Below, piece after piece: positions 50,998-63,595 of a stretch of 64,000 bases of DNA. Both the position numbers and the translations under genes were made by a program. Source of the stretch: Onchocerca volvulus (lineage: Eukaryota; Nematoda; Chromadorea; Rhabditida; Onchocercidae); assembly GCA_000499405.2 (NCBI GenBank), contig HG738137.1:2480001-2544000 (forward strand), in the 5' to 3' direction. Position 1 is the stretch's first letter; every line of letters begins with the position of its first letter. Below the pieces are notes generated by a model that was given only the letters and a program-made list of their open reading frames with translations, searched no databases and was not told the origin of the DNA.

Positions 50998-53900
50998 ATG
51001 GACACAGATGTTCTTGAAGAGAGGAAAGAATTGTTCCTTAGTGCCATTAGAAATATGCGCATGGTACTAGTGACACCTGCATTGTTGTCCCTCTGTTTCC
51101 TATCATTTATTAATCTAACTGTCACATTTTTCACCTTAGAGGAACCTCAATGGTGGTAAGATTTCAATTTACAAGTTTGTAATTTCACATCATGAAATGC
51201 GAATTTTACGAACATAAAATATTCGTAATACATTCCATTCCTCTTTAAGTTAATGATTGCATTCACAAAATGGTTTAATTTTCAGGAAAGTTTACTGGAT
51301 TCATTCCTCACTACTCGAGGTTTGTTTGTGATTTTTTTCAGTCAGTTACGAACTTTTCATTTCGAATTTATATCAAAATTTGGAAACAAATCGGAATTCA
51401 TTTAAGTCATAATCCATTTACAAAAGCCTATTATACTTTTTTAAAATCATGATCTGAAATATATCTCTGTAAAAATTACAAGAAAACAATTGCTCAAAAA
51501 AAGATTATTATTATTGTTTTATTTATATATTATATACTCATATATAAAATTATTATCAAGATTTAATTAGCAGAGAATTAAAAATGAAATGATGAGACAG
51601 AGAATATTAATATAAGGCACGTAATTGTACCATCAAAAGGAAGCAAAATTCTGTTGAATTTTCACGATAATCATATCTTAATATGTTTGTAATTATTATT
51701 AATAAAGCATTCATCATTGAAAATGCAACGAATTTTAAGCAATCTTTTTCGTTTCGTTGCGCGATGAATTGATCGTCATGATCGTTCTGCTTTTCAATTG
51801 CGATTTGTACTAATCATTCCGATCCATCTTTCTACTTATTGATATAAAACAAAAAGAATAAAATGTAAATAAATTGCAGGTGAAAGGATTATTGGACAAG
51901 CCATTATACCGTATCCTACAGAAAGATCCGGCCTTGATTGATGTCCTGAAAGAGGCACTACAAGATACGCTACTTGAGTGTTCACGACAATCAATCATCC
52001 ATCACTGGAGATGTAACGTTGATGGAGTACCACGGAAGACTCTCTTTTCTACTGCAAATTCATTCGGTATGTACTATTCCGGCATATACTGGACAATTCC
52101 GGTATATACATTTGTTTTCCAGTACAATTCGATTCAGAATATTACAAGAATGAATTTTGAAATCGTTTATTTCCTTTTTTTTTTTTTTTTTTTGCTTAGG
52201 CTGCAATTAAGTATTTTGAAATTTACTTCTCATATTAAACTGCTTCTTAATTAATTAAATGTAAATTTGAGCAAATGTTATATTAAATTTCAGCTAGCAA
52301 AGAATTCGCATATTTCTTAGCGCTTTCCAGTGCTGCTGCAGTACGCTCAATAGCTCGTGCTTGTGCAGGTGGACGCCTTCGATCATGTTCTTGTGATCCG
52401 GCAAGAATCGGTCCGGTACATGCAAATCAACGTGATACATGGGCAAGATGTAGTATTGATCGAGGATCCGATAATTTACGATATGCTATAAAATTGTCGA
52501 AGTATGCCTGTTCACTATAATTTCCGGATAAAATCTGGAAATTCGTTTTCGGGAATCGTGCAAATTTCCTTCATTCAGATGTTGATCCGATGTTTCCATC
52601 GCAGTATTTTTCAAATTTTTCGTAGCTTAATGTGAAAAATCATGCTAAATATTATTAAAAAAGAATAACTCGTAGAGTGAATCTCTCAAAACTTATCTAA
52701 TTCCTACCAATCCGATTATTTCCACTGCTTATTTATAAAACATTTATGATAATTGGTAAAATTGTGAGTTTATGATAAATGATAAAAGCCAAGCGGACTC
52801 AAACTACATAACTTTCACCAAAACCATTACACCTTCTTCTCTTCTATGAAGCAAAAAACTGGACTACTTTGTTCATTATAAATGATTTGAAATGGTACTT
52901 TCATGGAAAAGGACAACATTACAATAAAATCATGGATTATTTTTATTACAAATAATATTCCTGTAAAGTAATTTAAACTTTAAAGATCCTAAAATAGATT
53001 AGTCTCACCATTCATTCATTATCGTTTTGTTATTATTTTATTTCAAATTCAAATTTGGAACAATTTTTTTTAATATATTAAATCATACTCAGTATTATTG
53101 AATATCTATTATTACTTTTATGTTCGAAAAATCTTTTCTTGTGGTATCTAATTACCAATTTATTAAAAAAATTCGATCCCAATCTTTCCTTAGTTATCAT
53201 TTACGATCGAAAATCACTCTTCCGAGAAAAACGAATTCACTGTTGTCCTCAATTTTGAGATTGTGAATACGGAATAAATTGAAGAAATTAATTGAAGAAG
53301 GATTTCGTTTTGCACAACTTATAACGCTTCAATAATTTTAAAACATGCATATATTTTAATATTTATTCGAGAATCGCTGCAAAAATGATCCATTTACATT
53401 GTTACTCTAAGATTTACGAATTATCAAAACTTCATTTTCAATTTAAATTATGTTTTTTTATTGAACTATTTGCATTCTTTCGTTTGCATTTTGTATTGCT
53501 CTTTCTGATTCTCAGAAAACATAACCTGGACAGAATCACATTGTAACTAAGAAATAAGTAAACTGTCAATATTAATCAAAATTAATTCATATTTTTAGGC
53601 GTTTAATCGATCGTCAATTTGCTTGTTCCTATTCCGATAGAGTAGCACAAATCTATCTGCACAACATTGCAGTTGGTAGATCTGTAAGTGCTTATATATG
53701 AAGTTTTGAAGAAGTATAATTTTGTCTTTTTATGTAGTTAACCGTTTTTTCTATGTTTCATAATTTAAATGAATTGCAGCGTGTTGCGTTGCATATAAAA
53801 TGTCGCTGCGTTTCGGCTTTCGGAAGTTGTCGACGGCGGCATTGCGAAGCAAAAGTGGTACCATTTGAAACGATTGGTAGTGCAATTATGGAATCATTGT

Positions 53901-54674
53901 TGCGATCACGTCGTATTCGACGCTCTAACAGTTTACCGACCTCACGGATCACGTGTCTACGACCACGGAATGAACGAAACATGCGGCGCAAGTACATTTT
54001 GCGTTTTTTAAATTTAATCGATCAATAAGTAATCAGAAAAATTGTTTAATCACTTAATTCCCCCATTTAATGATATACATTTTATATCTATGATAGATTC
54101 CCTACACAATCTAGCTGTGAAATCTGTTTTTAACTCGCTTATTTTCTTGTATAATTATGATCGAGAAATATTGTGACCCTCTTTTGACGTCATCTGTACT
54201 TTATTTCAATATCTCTTGATCAATATCATTACTATATTGATCAGTGGTAGAGTATAGTAGCGTAGTCACAATATCAATCAAACTATAGTAAATTTTAAAA
54301 TAACAGTATGATCTTTTCGATCCGCCATAAGAGAAGATCATTCCTTCGCTTATCTGTCATTAAGGCATATTGTAGAATCCAAATTTGCTTGCTTTATTTT
54401 TCGTTTGATTTAAATTTGATGTATGACTTAGAATTAAAATTTTTCTTGCTATATCTTTACGCTTAGGTAATGAGACCAAACACTGTATAATAGCAATAAA
54501 TTTTTATTAAATGGCAGACGATAAGGTAGATATTTTTCATTCTACATTCGAATTTCAATGATAACGATAATCAATAATAATCACTTTTATTGCAGGGTAG
54601 TACCACTTTGGTTTATCGATACTCGAAATTGGACAATGCGTAACAGAAAACCTCGGCGACGATTAAAAACTTAA
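50998..54674 (+). CDS. Divergent Wnt protein, N-terminal domain only
   Basis: Wnts are secreted ligands for Frizzled receptors. Seven exons join perfectly in phase: 50998-51155, 51286-51319, 51880-52066, 52294-52501, 53599-53683, 53780-53991 and 54596-54674, giving 320 residues. After a hydrophobic signal (LVTPALLSLCFLSFI; a start at the internal ATG 51055 or 51061 would place it near the N-terminus) come Wnt landmarks. These are a WW pair, KDPALIDVLKEALQDTLLEC, HHWRCNV, EFAYFLALSSAAAVRSIARA, CSCDPARIG, a W-x-R-C region, SDNLRYAIKLSKRLIDR and YLHNIAVGR. In the lipidation loop the family CKCHGVSGSC reads CRCVSAFGSC, so the acylated serine is Phe238. The C-terminal cysteine-rich domain is missing. 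Instead there is a short, very basic tail (RRSNSLPTSRITC..., ending RNRKPRRRLKT). It sits 2.5 kb upstream of a canonical Wnt in the same orientation. Which C. elegans Wnt it corresponds to is not clear. Confidence 0.85.
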
Positions 54675-57183
54675 TTTTAATTGTGTGAACATTGGAAAAA
54701 GAAGTAATACTGATTATTTACAATGAAAAAGATGATGCTAAAATATAACATTTATTTTATGCAGTTAACTGCTCTTGAATCTTTGAAAATTTTTTTTTTT
54801 TTAATGATAATTTCAAAAATTTTTTTTTACACCGCTTAAAACTAGCTACTTATTTGCTAATTCACTGTTTTGCCTACCGGTTTGTGTAAGACATGGGAAA
54901 TAAATTGGATTAAATCAAAAATTACAGTATGATTTTCTCCTAAGGAATAAAATTGTTTTTGTTTAAAAATTATCTGGAAGAATAAAAGATTTTTAATATC
55001 ATTCGAATTTAAAACAGTTAAGTACTTCAGCAAATATGGCAACCACCTGCTCGTTTAAAGGATAATTTACTTTGTCCTTGAAAAATGCATTAGTTATGCA
55101 AAGAAATCGAACAGAAATTGATTCGGATTCGATTTTGTGGCGCAATTTTGTTTACATTCAAGATATTGGATTTCTTAGCGAAATGATAAACAACAAAAAA
55201 AGTTGATTGTATCATTCAGATGGTTGCGTATCGTTTTAAACTTCACAAAGATATATTCTGAATAAGAAACTTTGAAGCGCTGCCAGAAAAGAAATGTAAC
55301 AGTATTGCTAATGACAATTATTTTTTGATGGTAAAAATTTCGTAATCCATTTTAATTAGCCATAAATAAGATAATTAAATAACCAAAATGATAGAAATCA
55401 GAAAACCGATTCAAGAGAGAAATTGACCTGAAATGAAGAACCAGTAAAAAAGAAATGATCCGGTAAGATAGCTCTATCATATTCAGCATCAAAGTATCAC
55501 CCAAGTTGGAAATTTTAAAAGAAAAAACTTTGCAAAGAGAAACAGCATGAAAGAATACACAAAACATTCCTAGAGAGAGAAACAGAACCGCCCATTTCCA
55601 AACAACTCCTCTGATTGCTGAGTTACGGTAAAGAGACGATAATTTGAATGGACGCATTAATAAAACTTGAATTTTTAGCGACCGATTGAATTTTATGCAG
55701 AAAGCGATAAAATTTATGATAAATGAGCATTTTACCGTTGTAACTATCTTGGAAAAGAAGGAGGAGGAATGAGTTTAAGGAGGAGTTATCGGGAGGAGGA
55801 GAAGATGATACTAACTCTGATGAAAAATAAGGAAATGGGAAGGTTTGAATTCACTACCTGTCGTTGTGTAAATGTCTGTCTATGTGTATTTGCTCACTGA
55901 TTCACGATGCATCTGAATCGATGGTACTACTGTGTCGCAAAGATACAACAAGAAGGCGGACTGTTTCAACCTAATTTTTTCTTTCCAGTTCTTCCATAAT
56001 TTGCATAAATTTGCATAAAAAACTATTTGGGTGGTCTGTAGAAGTTTATAAGTACAATTTTATGAAGTACTTTATACTTAAACTCTTCTTATTTGTATAC
56101 TAACAACTACCAATATCACTGTTGAAGGAAATCAAGGGAAGTTGTAAAAAAAAAATTATATCGTTAATCAAAGCATTTCTATTGAAGAAATTACCTGAAC
56201 AGAGGAAGTTAGTAAAGGGGCACTGGTAATAGTGCGACCTTTCTCCGAGATTGTAAACTTTGCTCTATTACTACTTCGTGGCCATTGTAAACTTTTCCAA
56301 ACAAAGAATTAACTACTTTTATCACTGCTGCAATACAATAGATCCATGAAATTGTAGCCATTGCTACTTCAATTTCTCTGGTAAATTCTGTATTATTGTC
56401 GGGATATACTGTGTTGGAAGTTTTCATTCGAGAGCTCAACTTGTCTGGGAATAGCAATCTTGCAGAGTGTTTTCGAATTATTTTCCAATTTTTCTTCCCT
56501 GAATCAGCAAAACATCGCTTATCAATTCGCATCTATCGAAACTTAATTTCCTTGCATATTCTGAAATTGCTGGCTTATCACCACTGATCGTTTTATTTCA
56601 ACCTTAGCTTTACTACTATTTTATTTGCCTCATCGCTAAATTAAGAAATTGGCAGTAATTCTGGAAATCATTGATAGCAACAATAATAAACGCAAAACCG
56701 CAAAGAAAATGCGGTTTATCAGGAGAAGAACTGATTTCAATTTAAGTGAGTGGAAGAAGGCATTGTTCATTTTTTTTTTTTAATCTTTTTTGAATTTCAA
56801 AAACAATTTTTTCTTGTCGCATCGTTAGTTCCTCTCAACTACTTTCTCCATATCATAAGTATCGCCAACACTATCCCTGAAAGCTTGAACTGCATTTCAG
56901 TTTGCATTTAATATCATCGATCATTTATGACATTAAGAGAGAAAATATTTAAGTAAGGTAGACACTGTCGTTTCAAGTATAAATGACAAGACTTATCTTT
57001 TTGTCAATTTGATGAACATTGTTGATGAGGACAGGTTCATTTAGCAGTTTGAGTTTTAATCTATGTGATCATATTAAAAAGAATGAGACCTCATCCAAAT
57101 TAACTTTTGAAAATAACTTTTGCTAACCATCTAATTTTCTTTCAAACAGCTTATTCTTGTTTGTATGCTTCCTCATCCTTCAT
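54675..57183. other. Intergenic between the two Wnt genes
   Basis: About 2.5 kb with no supported exon, though a 5' exon of the second Wnt could lie near its right end. A hydrophobic in-frame stretch just before 57184 (SLFLFVCFLILH) follows an acceptor-like TTTCAAACAG and may be part of the true signal peptide. Confidence 0.4.
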
Positions 57184-59539
57184 ATGAACTCAGGTAAGCC
57201 TGAAAGATTTGAAACAATGATACGAAAAGTATCATTATTACAGTTATGTTCCGGTTTTTGATCAGGATGTATTATCCTTAGTCAAGTCCTGTCAACGTAG
57301 TTCTATTCATTATTTCAATTTTAAGACTCTTAAGTAAATTTTCATAAATTTAAAAGTATATTTTATTGATCAATGCTGTAAGATATCATTTGCAATATTT
57401 TAGTTGAACATTATGCGCCGTTGTTATATGGTTATTTGCTATGTGTAGCGTTCCTAGAAGAGAAGGCTTACGGTGTTCCCACAACACCACCTGAAAAACT
57501 AACTCAGGTATTGATTTTAACAGTTGCAGGAACTTTGAAAGCCTCGTTTCTTCTCGACACTTTCGTTACTGTAACAGTGATTAAAGCTCCGATAACATAT
57601 TAGTCCTATCAATCCTTATTGGGTAGTCTCTGAACTGTTGCATCATCAGCAAAAGAGGGGAGCTGTGGGAAAAGCCAAATGTTCTTTATGTGATAGATAA
57701 TTTTTAAAAATCTTTGCATTATAGAAATATCTTCGTACAAGCAAATTTTTGACCTTTACTTTCAAAAGAGAAGCAAACTTTTGACCTTTCGTTTTACTTT
57801 TATGATAGAAGATGCTAGATTATATCGAAATACATGGCAATATTTGCGTCATTCAAATAATAGTAACATTGTTTATGCCAGGGCTGTTCGCCAGAGCTTC
57901 TTCATCTTCGATCCCATCGACATTTCCACGTATTGTGTCGTAGTCAACCTGCGATAGCTGTCGCAGCTTATGAAGGAATGCAAGATGCAATGAATCAATG
58001 CAAGGAACAGATGCGTTTTCAGCTTTGGGATTGTTCTCAAATTATTACTGTATTGCAAGATCCACCTATTCTACGTCTTGGTAAAGATATAACTTCATCT
58101 TATTTCAAATTAAATTACTTGAAGATTGATAAAGTCAGGAAATCTTTTAATTTGCACGAAGTTGCTAATCGAAAAATGGCAAACATTACGGAAATCCCCC
58201 ATTACTACAGCAATATACTGTATACTGTTCAGGTACTCGAGAATCAGCATATCTTTGGGCACTTTCATCAGCAGGTGCAGCATGGGGTGTTGCAACTGCT
58301 TGCTCCCAAGGATGGCTTCCCGATTGTTCATGTAGCGGTCGTGATGAATTGAAACAAAACTGGGAATGGGGTGGATGCTCATATGGTGTGCAATTCGGGA
58401 TAATAACATCCAGAAAATTGCTTACAAGAAGTACTACTTCTCGATCGCCCTTAAGAAAGCTGGAAAAACACAACCTGAAGGCTGGAAGATTGGTGAGGAA
58501 TCAGTTCTCAATGAGCTTCATTCACTCATTACCTTAAATCGTAAAATACTTGAATATAAAACGTTACAAATATTTGGCTATCAAAATGTTTAAAATTTGC
58601 TCAAACTATATTATTCTGGTTTTCTATCAAATTTTTGTTTTTATTTGTAGCAAAATTTCAATTTTACATATATTTTAATAAATGAACTTTGAAATAAGTT
58701 TGAACCGGCATACAGATTGACGGGAGAGATTTGACTGTTCAATAATAATGATATAATTTATTAATTTACATCACTTGTAACTCTATAAATTTTAAGCTAA
58801 CAATTCTGCTTTACTTGATACTGAATCTTCCCAGTAATTAATTAATTCCAGGCAGTAAAGAAGACTTTAATATCGTCCTGCAAATGTCATGGTGTAAGTG
58901 GAAGTTGTGATCAGAAAACTTGTTGGAAGAAAACTGCTCCACTGTCCACTATCGTACAGCATATTACTAATAAAATGCACAAGGTTTTTTCAATTGTATT
59001 TCATAAGGTTTCTCTCAAAATAAAGCTGATTTCCTATTGATGCCATACTTGAAGCCTTCTGAATACATTTCTATTCCAGGCTAGAAGACTTCCTGATGCG
59101 AATTCTCCGGCGAAAAATGCAGAACTGGTATACATGGAAGATAGTCCTGATCCATGTCGTTCAATCCGGATAACTAATCGAGTGTGCAACTGGAGGAACG
59201 AAACAAGTAGTCAAGGTGATTGTGGTCTACTGTGTTGTGGACGTGGATCCAAGGTATCTTTTTATATTTGAACTTCACGACTAAAAGTAATCAGTCTAAA
59301 ATAACTGCGCAGAATAAATTGCAATTGTTGTCGGGGGATTCTGATTCTAATGTATTGAAGATATATATGCCTCCTGGAACTTTTTTCTTAATTAGTATTT
59401 CATGCAACGAACATAAATCAAATCTTTACAGGTATCACACGAGCTGATATCATATCAGTGTGATTGTCAATTTGTTTGGTGCTGTCACCTGAAATGCAAT
59501 ACATGCCTCAGGCATCGATGGGTTTCCACCTGTAATTAG
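57184..59539 (+). CDS. Wnt protein (canonical)
   Basis: A secreted, lipid-modified Frizzled ligand. Exons 57184-57193, 57404-57507, 57882-58080, 58233-58492, 58852-58983, 59080-59253 and 59432-59539 join in phase to give 328 residues. The N-terminus is the least certain part: the first exon (MNS plus one base) may be only the end of a longer 5' exon. Landmarks are LCRSQPAIAVAAYEGMQDAM, QLWDCS, RESAYLWALSSAGAAWGVAT, CSCSG, WEWGGCSYGVQFGI and the lipidation loop SCKCHGVSGSC with Ser207. The full cysteine-rich C-terminal domain follows (DCGLLCCGRGSK, CDCQFVWCCHLKCNTC, ending STCN). One NxS/T sequon (CNWRNETS) is visible. The stretch after the SYGVQFGI motif is basic (RKLLTRSTTSRSPLRKLEK), which is unusual but compatible with a diverged linker. 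Confidence 0.95.
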
Positions 59540-60915
59540 AATATTTGGCGCTACAATTAAAAACTGATTTATTCATTTTTCTCATAACTTTCCAAAGATT
59601 ATGGCAAAATAACTTGTAGGTTAGAAATGCTTATTTTCTACATACCATATTCTTTTAATCGATCAATCGGAGCTCAGTCGGTTCGGTTTGCATTATTTTG
59701 ATGCTGCACAAAGAATTTACTACTTTTTTCTTATCATTGCCCATAAATAGTACCGCTTTAATATCTTTTACTCATAAATCAAACTGTTAAAATTGATAAG
59801 CGCAATTTGTCAACTTACTTATCTGTTACATATGTCATCTATAGAACAAGCGCTTCTATGATCCCATTCATTTGTAAATTGTATATAATTGCTGATTAAT
59901 ATGATATGAATGATTCATTTTTAATCATTGCTTCCCTCTCTCTCTCTTTCTCTTTCTCTCTCTCTGTCTCTCTCTCTCCCTCTCTCTATTTGTACATAAT
60001 GTTTACAACCCATATTTCATCTTTACACTTCACATCAAAATTCAAAACGAAAACGAAATATTTTGACAGTTTAGTCCCAAAAGGTTATACAAGCATTTAT
60101 GAGCTTTTATTGTATGAATAATTGAATCATGTCCAGATCAAAGGATCAAAGGATTAATTAGTTAATTAGTCCCAATTAATTTTTGATGACTAGCATTGTA
60201 AATTTGTCTCCTTGTTTTTTTTTTTTTGAATGACATATAAGCCAATTTTTGACATACAGTTACATCACCGTCGTGATGAAAAAGAAAGAAGAGGAGGTAT
60301 CAAGCAGGTGTTGGAAGAATAAAGTTGTATCAAAGATACAGTACAGTTAATATGACTCAATTTATAAATATTTTCAATAAATTTTTTTACAAACAAAAGT
60401 TTACTTTTAGTTTTTTTTTCTTCTCTACTATTCCATGTATTCATATATGCGCGTTATCGACTGATATGAATTCTACTTTTCACAATTTAATTGAATTCAG
60501 CTTAAAACTAATATCAAATTTCATGTAATATTTATCTAAAAATCATCAATTTAAAAAAACAGCCAAAAAAATATTCGAATGACGAATTTATTATTTAATG
60601 AGTTAAAAAATTAAATGATATTTTTAATATAGGACGAAGAAAAGTCAGGAAATGATCGAAGCTTTGAAGACAAAATTTAAATATCCCAAAGGAAATTCAT
60701 TTTTTCCTTCAAATTTTTTTTTTTTTTTCTTAATGAAAAATTGAGCGCGCATGCATATTGCTACTTTTTTTTTTTATATTTTATTTCTAAAAATTTCGGG
60801 AAAAAAAAAAGAACAGAAGAAATAAATTAAATTGTTCATTTTAGCGGAAAAAGAAGAAAAACTAGCAAACAATTTAATAAAATGAAATAATCAAATGATT
60901 TGAGCAGACAGGAAA
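59540..60915. other. 3' flank of the Wnt gene, simple repeats
   Basis: No supported exon. It contains a (CT)n microsatellite and several A or T runs of about 10 (near 60215, 60710, 60765 and 60805). Confidence 0.4.
59933..59988. repeat. Interrupted (CT)n microsatellite
   Basis: About 56 bp of CTCTCT with scattered TTT, GT and CC interruptions. It creates a false Ser/Leu-rich open frame. Confidence 0.85.
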
Positions 60916-61490
60916 TCAAATAATTGCCTTTGGATAGATGGATTGTCGGTAAATGTCGTCTGCCGCATTATCCTCCTTCCTTATATTTGTCAGTGACCAC
61001 CCGCTGGCCTCTATTTCCTTCTCCGTTTGTTGTATTTTCTGCAATATATGTTGTTTTTGAGAAAAAAAATTAAAAATTTCATTGTCACTAGGAGAGGAGA
61101 GGAATCTATCAGAAGTTGAACAGATTCCTCCGAACTATTTTGCTTAAATTAGTGATAAAGTGCTTCATGAAATCTTCCTTTTCCATGTTTCAAATATTCA
61201 TTTAGCATAATTCCGTCACACTTCCATATTCGATACATCTGACGCATATGCCTTACTGTACTTTGTGGTTCCAATGTTTCAAGAAGCATGTCGAAAAATA
61301 CCCTTTCAAATATATCCCAAGCATTTAAAACAAAACAAGTGGTGTCATTGAGGAAGTTTTGCTAAAATATGACTGAAAGATCAATCAAATTATTGACTTT
61401 ATGCTTCCTATCTCGAAGAAATTTCATGTCATAGAAAACTTTCTCGAAAATACCGTATGCATCTCTGTAATAATGAGCTTTTAATGAAAT
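60916..61490 (-). CDS. Candidate small gene or pseudogene with an internal protein repeat
   Basis: Three minus-strand segments read as protein. One, about 61398-61490, has KKLKNISLKAHYYRDAYGIF and continues FEKVFYDMKFLRD. The second, 61149-61361, is open for 70 codons after an acceptor-like ATTTTAG and contains VLNAWDIFERVFFDMLLETL. The third, 60916-61038, follows a CAG acceptor, contains QQTEKEIEASGWSLTNIRKE and ends at TGA. A GTAAGG donor inside the second segment (after LEPQST) joins the third in phase. Segments one and two lie in the same frame, separated by a TAG and only about 36 nt. They share a motif (D/N-A-x-x-IFE-K/R-VF-Y/F-DM). I do not recognise the family. It lies 2 kb past the talin stop and is not part of talin as far as I can tell. 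Confidence 0.35.
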
Positions 61491-63061
61491 ATTTTTCAAT
61501 TTTTTTCTATAGAAATAATGCCAATCAAAAATTGATTAAACTGCTGTGCTGCTGGAACCGGCCAGAAATCAGTTCAAATGTATGTAATTGAAGACGAAAG
61601 AAAGTCGTAAAACCATAAAATTCGTCATTTAAAATTAGAAAAGTCTTGAAATTTACCCGCAAAATGGCAAATCATGCAACAGTAGCAAGTTTTATGACTC
61701 TTAAAATGGAATCCTTCATGTTCGAGTTATCTATCCTTTATTTAATTGTTCAATTCGATCGAGCACTAAATTTCGAAACATCAAAATGGACCCCCGGATT
61801 TTTCTGTTCGGATATGAATTTGCATGGGTTAGAGACAAAAACTGAAAATGCTTGAACTCCCCGACTTTTCATTCTTAAATGTCATCTATATTCACATATC
61901 TGATCTACCACCCTTTTAACTTTCAACTGTATTCGAAATTACTTAATTGTATTAATTCGTTAGTGAAATAATATAATCTCATAAGTCATCTGCTGATGAG
62001 ATGTCATATGCCAGCTTTCCCATCCTTATCATAATTACTTAATCTCACGCTATCCATACTTTTTTCAACAACAATCATCTATTCCTTTTTTTCTTTTACT
62101 TAGATAAAAATACTACAATGGATAGTAATAAATAGACATGTCAATTCATTCGTATGCCATTTTCAATCATTATAACAAATGAATCACTATTAATTTCCTT
62201 GAATCTTCTCTTTAAAATCAATTCTAAGATCTTCATAATCTGCAAGATATGTCACTTTATTAATTGTTTGCCTAAGTTAACCAATAATAAAATATGACAA
62301 AGTGACATACAAAGTAAACAAGAAGGCGATATGTGCTTAATGAAGAAAAAAAAAAACTTGCTATGCAAGATACACACGTAGTATAAGCGTTATTTCAAGG
62401 ATACAATATTTGTGGACAGAAATGGTGAACAACACTTCAGAAAGAAAAACTGGAAATAATAATAAAATATCACTAATCTTTATGGCTTAAGAAAAAGAAT
62501 TGAAGAAAATAATTCTTGTTACGTAGCTGATTGAAATATATTCACCGAAATGATGTTTTGAAAATGAAATATAAATTTAAATAGAAAGATATAGATACAT
62601 ATAAAAATGAAAGAATTTTCTACTAATCGACTTCGTTTAATTGGAATTTAGCACACTGTAAATGCAGTATTAACGGGACTTTCTGTGCGCCAAAGAACTT
62701 CAGCGGCAAGAAATATACGTGAAAACATCGAGAATTTCATTTTTCAATGCAAATTAAATATAAGAGAGGACATGGATACAAAGTGATTTTGGCACTAGAT
62801 TTTTCAAAAAATCGAAAATTTCTTTTGTCCTTCAGCAGCAAAAATTGCTAAGAACTGGGGCAAATGGCACTTATGAAAAGATTGAATAGCACTTGTAGTT
62901 TATCTGATACAATATCAACTATTATATTTACAACTTAAATTAGACAAATCTCAGAGCAAAACAGATAAAAACTTGAATGAAGCATCGCTATGCGCTTGCC
63001 GCTAATAGTATCTTGGGCAATTAATATTTTTGTCATTACTATCAAAAGTGGTAACTAATGG
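61491..63061. other. Intergenic past the talin gene
   Basis: No further supported exon. An open frame at 61646-61855 (plus) opposes weak coding-like signal on the minus strand and is not convincing. The talin 3' untranslated region should begin at the right end of this interval. Confidence 0.35.
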
Positions 63062-63595
63062 TCAAGGAGACATGCCACGTTCATATCGAGCCTTATTCAA
63101 TGCAGCTAACTTCCCTCGTGCTTCAGTCAATTCACGTTCTTTTCGAAGAACTTGTTCTTGGGCATCCATCACCTGCAACAACATCCATTATATTCATTTT
63201 TGTAACAATATCTTTGCCAAAATGCAAATGAAAACTTATATATATATACATACATCAAATTACTGAATAAAAATTTTTCGTAATTAGCTCATAACTTTGC
63301 AAATACTAATAAAGTTCATAATAAGACATCATTCATCGATATATCTCTTAGAAGGAATAAAACATCTGCAAAATTTAAATCAGTAATTATAAACCTGCGC
63401 AATGCCTGAAACCATGCGCTGTGAAATAATTAAAGTACGTTCATCTTCATGTATCGCGGAACGAGCCGCCATTACCAGATGTTCCGTAGCTGTCTTTACA
63501 GCATGTCCTGCACTTTGCAACCTTTGCATGGCACGACTGTCTAAGTCTGACTTTACTTTACACGCTACCAAAAGATGAGCAGTCGAGGAGGCTAC
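63062..63595 (-). CDS. Talin, C-terminal two exons (gene continues to the right)
   Basis: Talin links integrin tails to actin at adhesion sites. Two exons are present: 63395-63595 (67 codons) and 63062-63172 (36 codons plus TGA). The first has VASSTAHLLVACKVKSD, then RAMQRLQSAGHAVKTATEHL and QRMVSGIAQ. The second has EQVLRKERELTEARGKLAAL and ends ARYERGMSP. This matches the end of the last rod bundle (the I/LWEQ, THATCH actin-binding module) and the dimerisation helix of animal talins. In human talin 1 the corresponding text runs LLVACKVKADQDSEAMKRLQ and RKERELEEARKKLA. The tail after the dimerisation helix is slightly shorter than in human talin. The remaining several thousand codons lie outside the window. 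C. elegans has tln-1. Confidence 0.95.

Noticed and set aside
56209..56532. 107-codon minus-strand frame between the Wnt genes
   Set aside because: No family match, no acceptable splice partners, and a composition like the surrounding intergenic DNA.
57421..57603. 60-codon frame read as a separate small gene
   Set aside because: Its first part is exon 57404-57507 of the canonical Wnt; the rest is intron read-through past a GTATTG donor.
60916..63595. Exon 60916-61038 as an extended talin C-terminus
   Set aside because: The talin reading frame ends normally at a TGA after the dimerisation helix, and no donor in that exon gives a sensible join.
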